Below are positions 29,001 to 34,000 of a DNA stretch of 45,000 bases, piece by piece. Made by a program: the position numbers and the translations under genes. Each line of letters starts with the position of its first letter. Position 1 is the stretch's first letter. The notes below the pieces were generated by a model. That model did not search any database. It worked only from the letters and a program-made list of their open reading frames with translations, and was not told the DNA's origin. Origin of the DNA: Glandiceps talaboti (taxonomy: Eukaryota > Hemichordata > Enteropneusta > Spengelidae). Where the stretch lies: assembly GCF_964340395.1 (NCBI RefSeq), contig NC_135570.1:7015322-7060321 (forward strand). The letters run 5' to 3'.

Positions 29001-30763
29001 TCATATTCTGACTGTATATGAATATTGCATATTGGTATCTGACAGAAACCCTGCCAACATTACACAGAACTTGGAGACGATACGAACGTACGTGAGCATG
29101 ATAGTATTTGCTTGACTGTTATCTTTCTGTTCTTATATGCATGCAAGGCCTAAAAACGAAGGAATTATTTCTGGTCAGCGCGCACATCACTTAAATGCCT
29201 TCGCTTCGGTATTTTGTGTGTGTGTTTGTCCTGCAGATCTGCGGGAAAACACAAAAATAACCCTCCCTACTTCAGTGAAGCCAACTGCAGAGCCAATCAT
29301 GAACAAGCAAGTGACATCTTCCCACACATACACACCTACTCTAAAGTACTAAATAAAAAGAACAGTAACTGTTCATAAATAGAAGACTGAGTGACAGGTT
29401 TGTTGAGAATTAAAAAGAAATCGCGTCGACGCACCAGTTTAGACAAACTGTGCTGACTAGAAACAATAAATTCCTCTTTTTTGTTGCCTAATCATTTACT
29501 TTATAGCGCCCTCACATTCGTCAATGAATTAGTGCCAATGATTAAAATTATTTTTTTTCAATAACTGCACCTTTTTCATATCTTCAAATGTATACACATC
29601 ATTTATGCAAATTATTTCTCATTTATGCAAATTATTTCTTAATGTACTGAAACTATAAATGTCATTTTCTTTATTTACATATTTCATCCAACAGTGAATT
29701 GGAAGACTTGACTGGTCTGATGATTGACGTCATATTTGTTTCACCAAAAGCCGAAGGCGGCAAAATATATACAGACAAGTAAGTCACATTCACATACTGT
29801 TAAAACTATAGATAATTAAAAATGAACGCTTTTTGAAACTGTTCCATTAGATATTATTTACTCGTAATATCATACACCCCGAACAGTATTGCTTCACCTA
29901 TGTGTAAACGTATTGGTGTAGCTGTACACATGATATGATAATAGAAACCCAATCAAATTGATTTTTGGGTCCGCACCCAAAACATTGAATCACCTGTGAT
30001 AGGAAATGATAGAAAATAGAAAAAGGAAAGCCAAAATTTGTAGAAACTGATAGATATAATATTAAGTATACTTTAATACTACATTTATGGTTTTCAAGAT
30101 CCTAGGTGAAAGTCAATAAATTTCTGCAGGAAAATTTATGCTTTCTCTATTTCAATGGACCATCGAAAGCAACAAATCAAACTAAACCGAAAAAAATGAA
30201 TCTTGAGCACGCCTTCTGGTAAACTTTGAAACTTAATAACTAAAGACGACCAGAAATGATTTTACGCTAAGCGACTGCAATATTTTGGCCAAAAAACCAC
30301 GTGATTGCAGATGAAATAGATGGACGGGAACGCGAACGGTCCATGACAACAATTTGATGTGTAGTTTTGAAGGGTCTCATAACCCTAACACAAATATTAT
30401 GAGTATTTCTACTATGACTCCAGACTAATTGGGAAGGGTGGGAACCTTGTAAGAATTCGTATACATATCTATCTGTTTCGCTTTCTCTTTTTTTCTTCTG
30501 AATAATCGCCCAGTACCGACATGTGGTTCTACGCAGTGGAGAGAGAGAATCATGATGTGTTGACTTACAAGGAATTCCTGTCTATGTACCCTGAGTAAGT
30601 ATTGACAACATTTACTCATACTGCTAACGAGTGGGCATACACAAGAAAATCAATATTTGTAGGGATAAAGAACTTATGTTTTTACCATGGTTTCATGACA
30701 GTTTTCCCGAAGTTTGGAAATTGGCTTTCGAGTTACAATGTATTTGGGATGTTTTAGGAAGCG

Positions 30764-30836
<73 letters not shown>

Positions 30837-30996
30837 CATTTATGTACGTATGTAAGTCTGTCTGTCTGTCTGTCTGTCTGTATGTCCGTCTATGTATGTA
30901 TGTATGTATGTATGTATGTATGTATGTATGTATGTATGTATGTATGTATGTATGTATGTATGTATGTATGTATGTATGTGTGTGTGTGTGTGTGTA

Positions 30997-31027
<31 letters not shown>

Positions 31028-34000
31028 ATATATGTATGTATGTATGTACGTATGTATGTATGACATGTATGTATGTATGTATGTATGTATGTATGTATGT
31101 ATGTATGTGTGTGTATGTATGTATATATGTATGTATGTGTGTGTGTGTGTGTGTGTGCGTGCGTGTATGTGTCTGGCAACAAGTTTTTCTGTTTGTTGGT
31201 ATGTATAATCAAAATTTGATTCCTCCTATTTCAGACAACCTTCTGCATCATTACGATCACGACGAAATAAAAGAGATGGTCATACATTCGGAGAACGTTG
31301 GCATATTACTGGTATCGTTGGTGTTGACGATAAACGAGTCAAAGAATCCTACATGATGTCCTCTCTAGAAGTGTGCATACTAACCCTAGCACTGGTTATA
31401 TTCTGTGGTGGTTTGATAGCTGTTTTTTATCTGTTGGTTGCTGATCGGTACGTTATCATGTCTAGAGAATGCTATTATCAGGACATGTTATTTAATCTCG
31501 TTTGCGCCTTAATATTTGAATGCAATATCATATTTTATATTCATCCGTGCGAATATTTAGATATTACTCGCCAATAATTTGCTTCGTCCAGCCATGGAAA
31601 ATACGAGTGACCTAAGGGGGCTTTGTCACGACGGGCCACGAGACGAACCATAGGTCAGGAGTGTTTCCATGGCTGAACGAAGCAAATTATTGGAGAATAA
31701 CATAATTATACCAGCGCCAGTAATATCAAAGAAAAATCGGGGAAAGTAATGGCATTTTTTAACGTTTTGACTCATATTTCAAACACAACAGAACCAGTGA
31801 CGTAGACACGCGTTAACGTTTGACGTTATCGTGATGACATATACGTTTGCTGTCCTGACGTTGAACGACCAGAGTATATATTCCATATTTTTTGTTCAAC
31901 TTGGTTCATGCATGGTATACTATCATATATTATTGTGTACGAGTTGTCACTATGAGATGTCTACTAGTAAGTTTGTTCTGTATGCTTTGCAGGTTACAAG
32001 AAAAGAAGCTATTAAACAATGAAGCGTATTGGAGTAGATTGGAAAGAATGGCGTCAGTTGAAAATCCATACAATTCGGTTAATACAGATGATCGTGTGGA
32101 GTAAGTTTTAGCATAAATGTACAACCAGCGACAAGCAGGCATTAAAAAGTGGAACTTGTTACACACAGGAAAAGTGAACAACTCGATTGGATCAATAACA
32201 CTTTGCACAACATAGTGGACGTACAGAAATGAGTGCGGTTACATTTTATCCTTTGATAAGAACAGTTGTATGGTCTGTTTACATGTGCATGAATTTCAGA
32301 GGAACTTAAAAACCATTTGTGTGTGTGAACTATTATGTAAAGGTCCCATTAAACCGTTCATATTCAATGATGGAATGTCTCTGTACTTCAGACATGCCGT
32401 GCCATGGTGTTATTAATCCAATTCTGATCATTTGTTTACTTTCCCTGTTCCTAACAAATTGCACTTGTTAATGCTTGCCTGTCACTGGTTGTAGTGTGCA
32501 TTCCAAAGAGACAGTTTCATAGTTCAGTATATACTTTTGTGTCCCTTCGATCATCGACGTACACTTTCGTTGACCCTACCTCTGGGTCATTGAGATGGAA
32601 GAAACGGTCAAGTTCAGTATGATTGATACTTTTATTGATGACAATATTAATGAGGCTTGCTCTTCAAAACATTTCATTGATCGCTATCAGCTACTTGTGG
32701 GACTTTCAATCCATGCACAAAAGGTAACGTCCCTTTAACAATCATGACGTAATTTTGTCGCGCAAATCAACGGCATCAGTAATTCACCCCTTTTGACTGA
32801 ATATAATGTGGTCATTTGCCATATCCTTACGCATAAGTATGGTCAATTATTTGAATAATATAATTCATACAAGGAGTTTGTCAAGTCTTGACTGTATCCC
32901 TTTAATGAAAATGTATTTATAACTTGCAGAAGTTGCTTTGAAAATTGTATGATCAATATTTCACATTCCAGGACAGTAAAAGCTGAAGACGTCGGCACAG
33001 GAATGAATAGTGCATGGATTGAACCCTCTGAGCTGATTACACGTAAAATACTGTATGAAGAACAGGTAAGAGTTCAAAGGCCACGACTTTTATCATCATG
33101 ATATACAGAGTTGGTCATTTTGCCATCGTTTCAAATTGGAACATCCGGGATACTTGATGAGCAGGTGTACGTGTGGTCTACATTGCGGCTTAAAGGGGCA
33201 CAAGCCAAGTTTATACGTTTATGCGCGAGATTTATGCTGTGCGTATTTACACTGCTAGTATCCTACTTATTGAGGCATAATATATTATATGCAATCATCA
33301 CTTGTGACTGACTGAACTCAAACCTGGTATTGTATTAAGATGCAACATATAAACGATCTGATGACGTAATTTTTGATACGCACAAAAACAAGAGAAAAGA
33401 AGTACCCCTGCTGCGTATAAATTGCAATTTTTACAATATACTGCCAAGTTTTTGCAATAAAAAAGATGAAAATATTAATTACCAAAAAGTCAAGATATAT
33501 ACGTCGGGCAGATGATTATCCAATCCACACGTGCAATCACCCACACTGCAGGTGCAGTAATATATAATATCGTTGATAGTAAGTGTGCAAATAATTGAGT
33601 GACTTATGTAGTTTTATCAATTTCATGATAAATGAGCTGTACCATTCCCCAAAAGTACAAGTTGAAACTAGCTACGTCAGGGATTTCTTTTGGTTGTACC
33701 TCGATTTGGCCAACTAGAAACGTTTTTTTCGATGTCGTTTGGTAGTTGATAAGAGAGAATTTTGTATATTGTGAAGACTTCAGGTTGTACTCTTCATCCC
33801 TTATTCATTAATTTGTCTTATTCTTTTTTAAAATAGGAAATGACAATGAACATTTTCCAGGATACCTCTGATTTAGGTGATGACTGGTCCTATACAGGTG
33901 CACTCCATGCTCTAGAGGGCGTCCCTCCTATCGCAATCCGCAACCCAGCCTACGTCGACAGTGAAGACGGTGACAGTGGAGCCTATGAAGATTTCAAGAT

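Noticed and set aside
29500-29530. GCGCCCTCACATTCGTCAA, resembling the inner part of the MITE family
   Set aside because: Too short, with no terminal repeats or target duplication.
30754-31356. Long open frames rich in VCMY and HTYI
   Set aside because: Artefacts of the TG and TGTA arrays.
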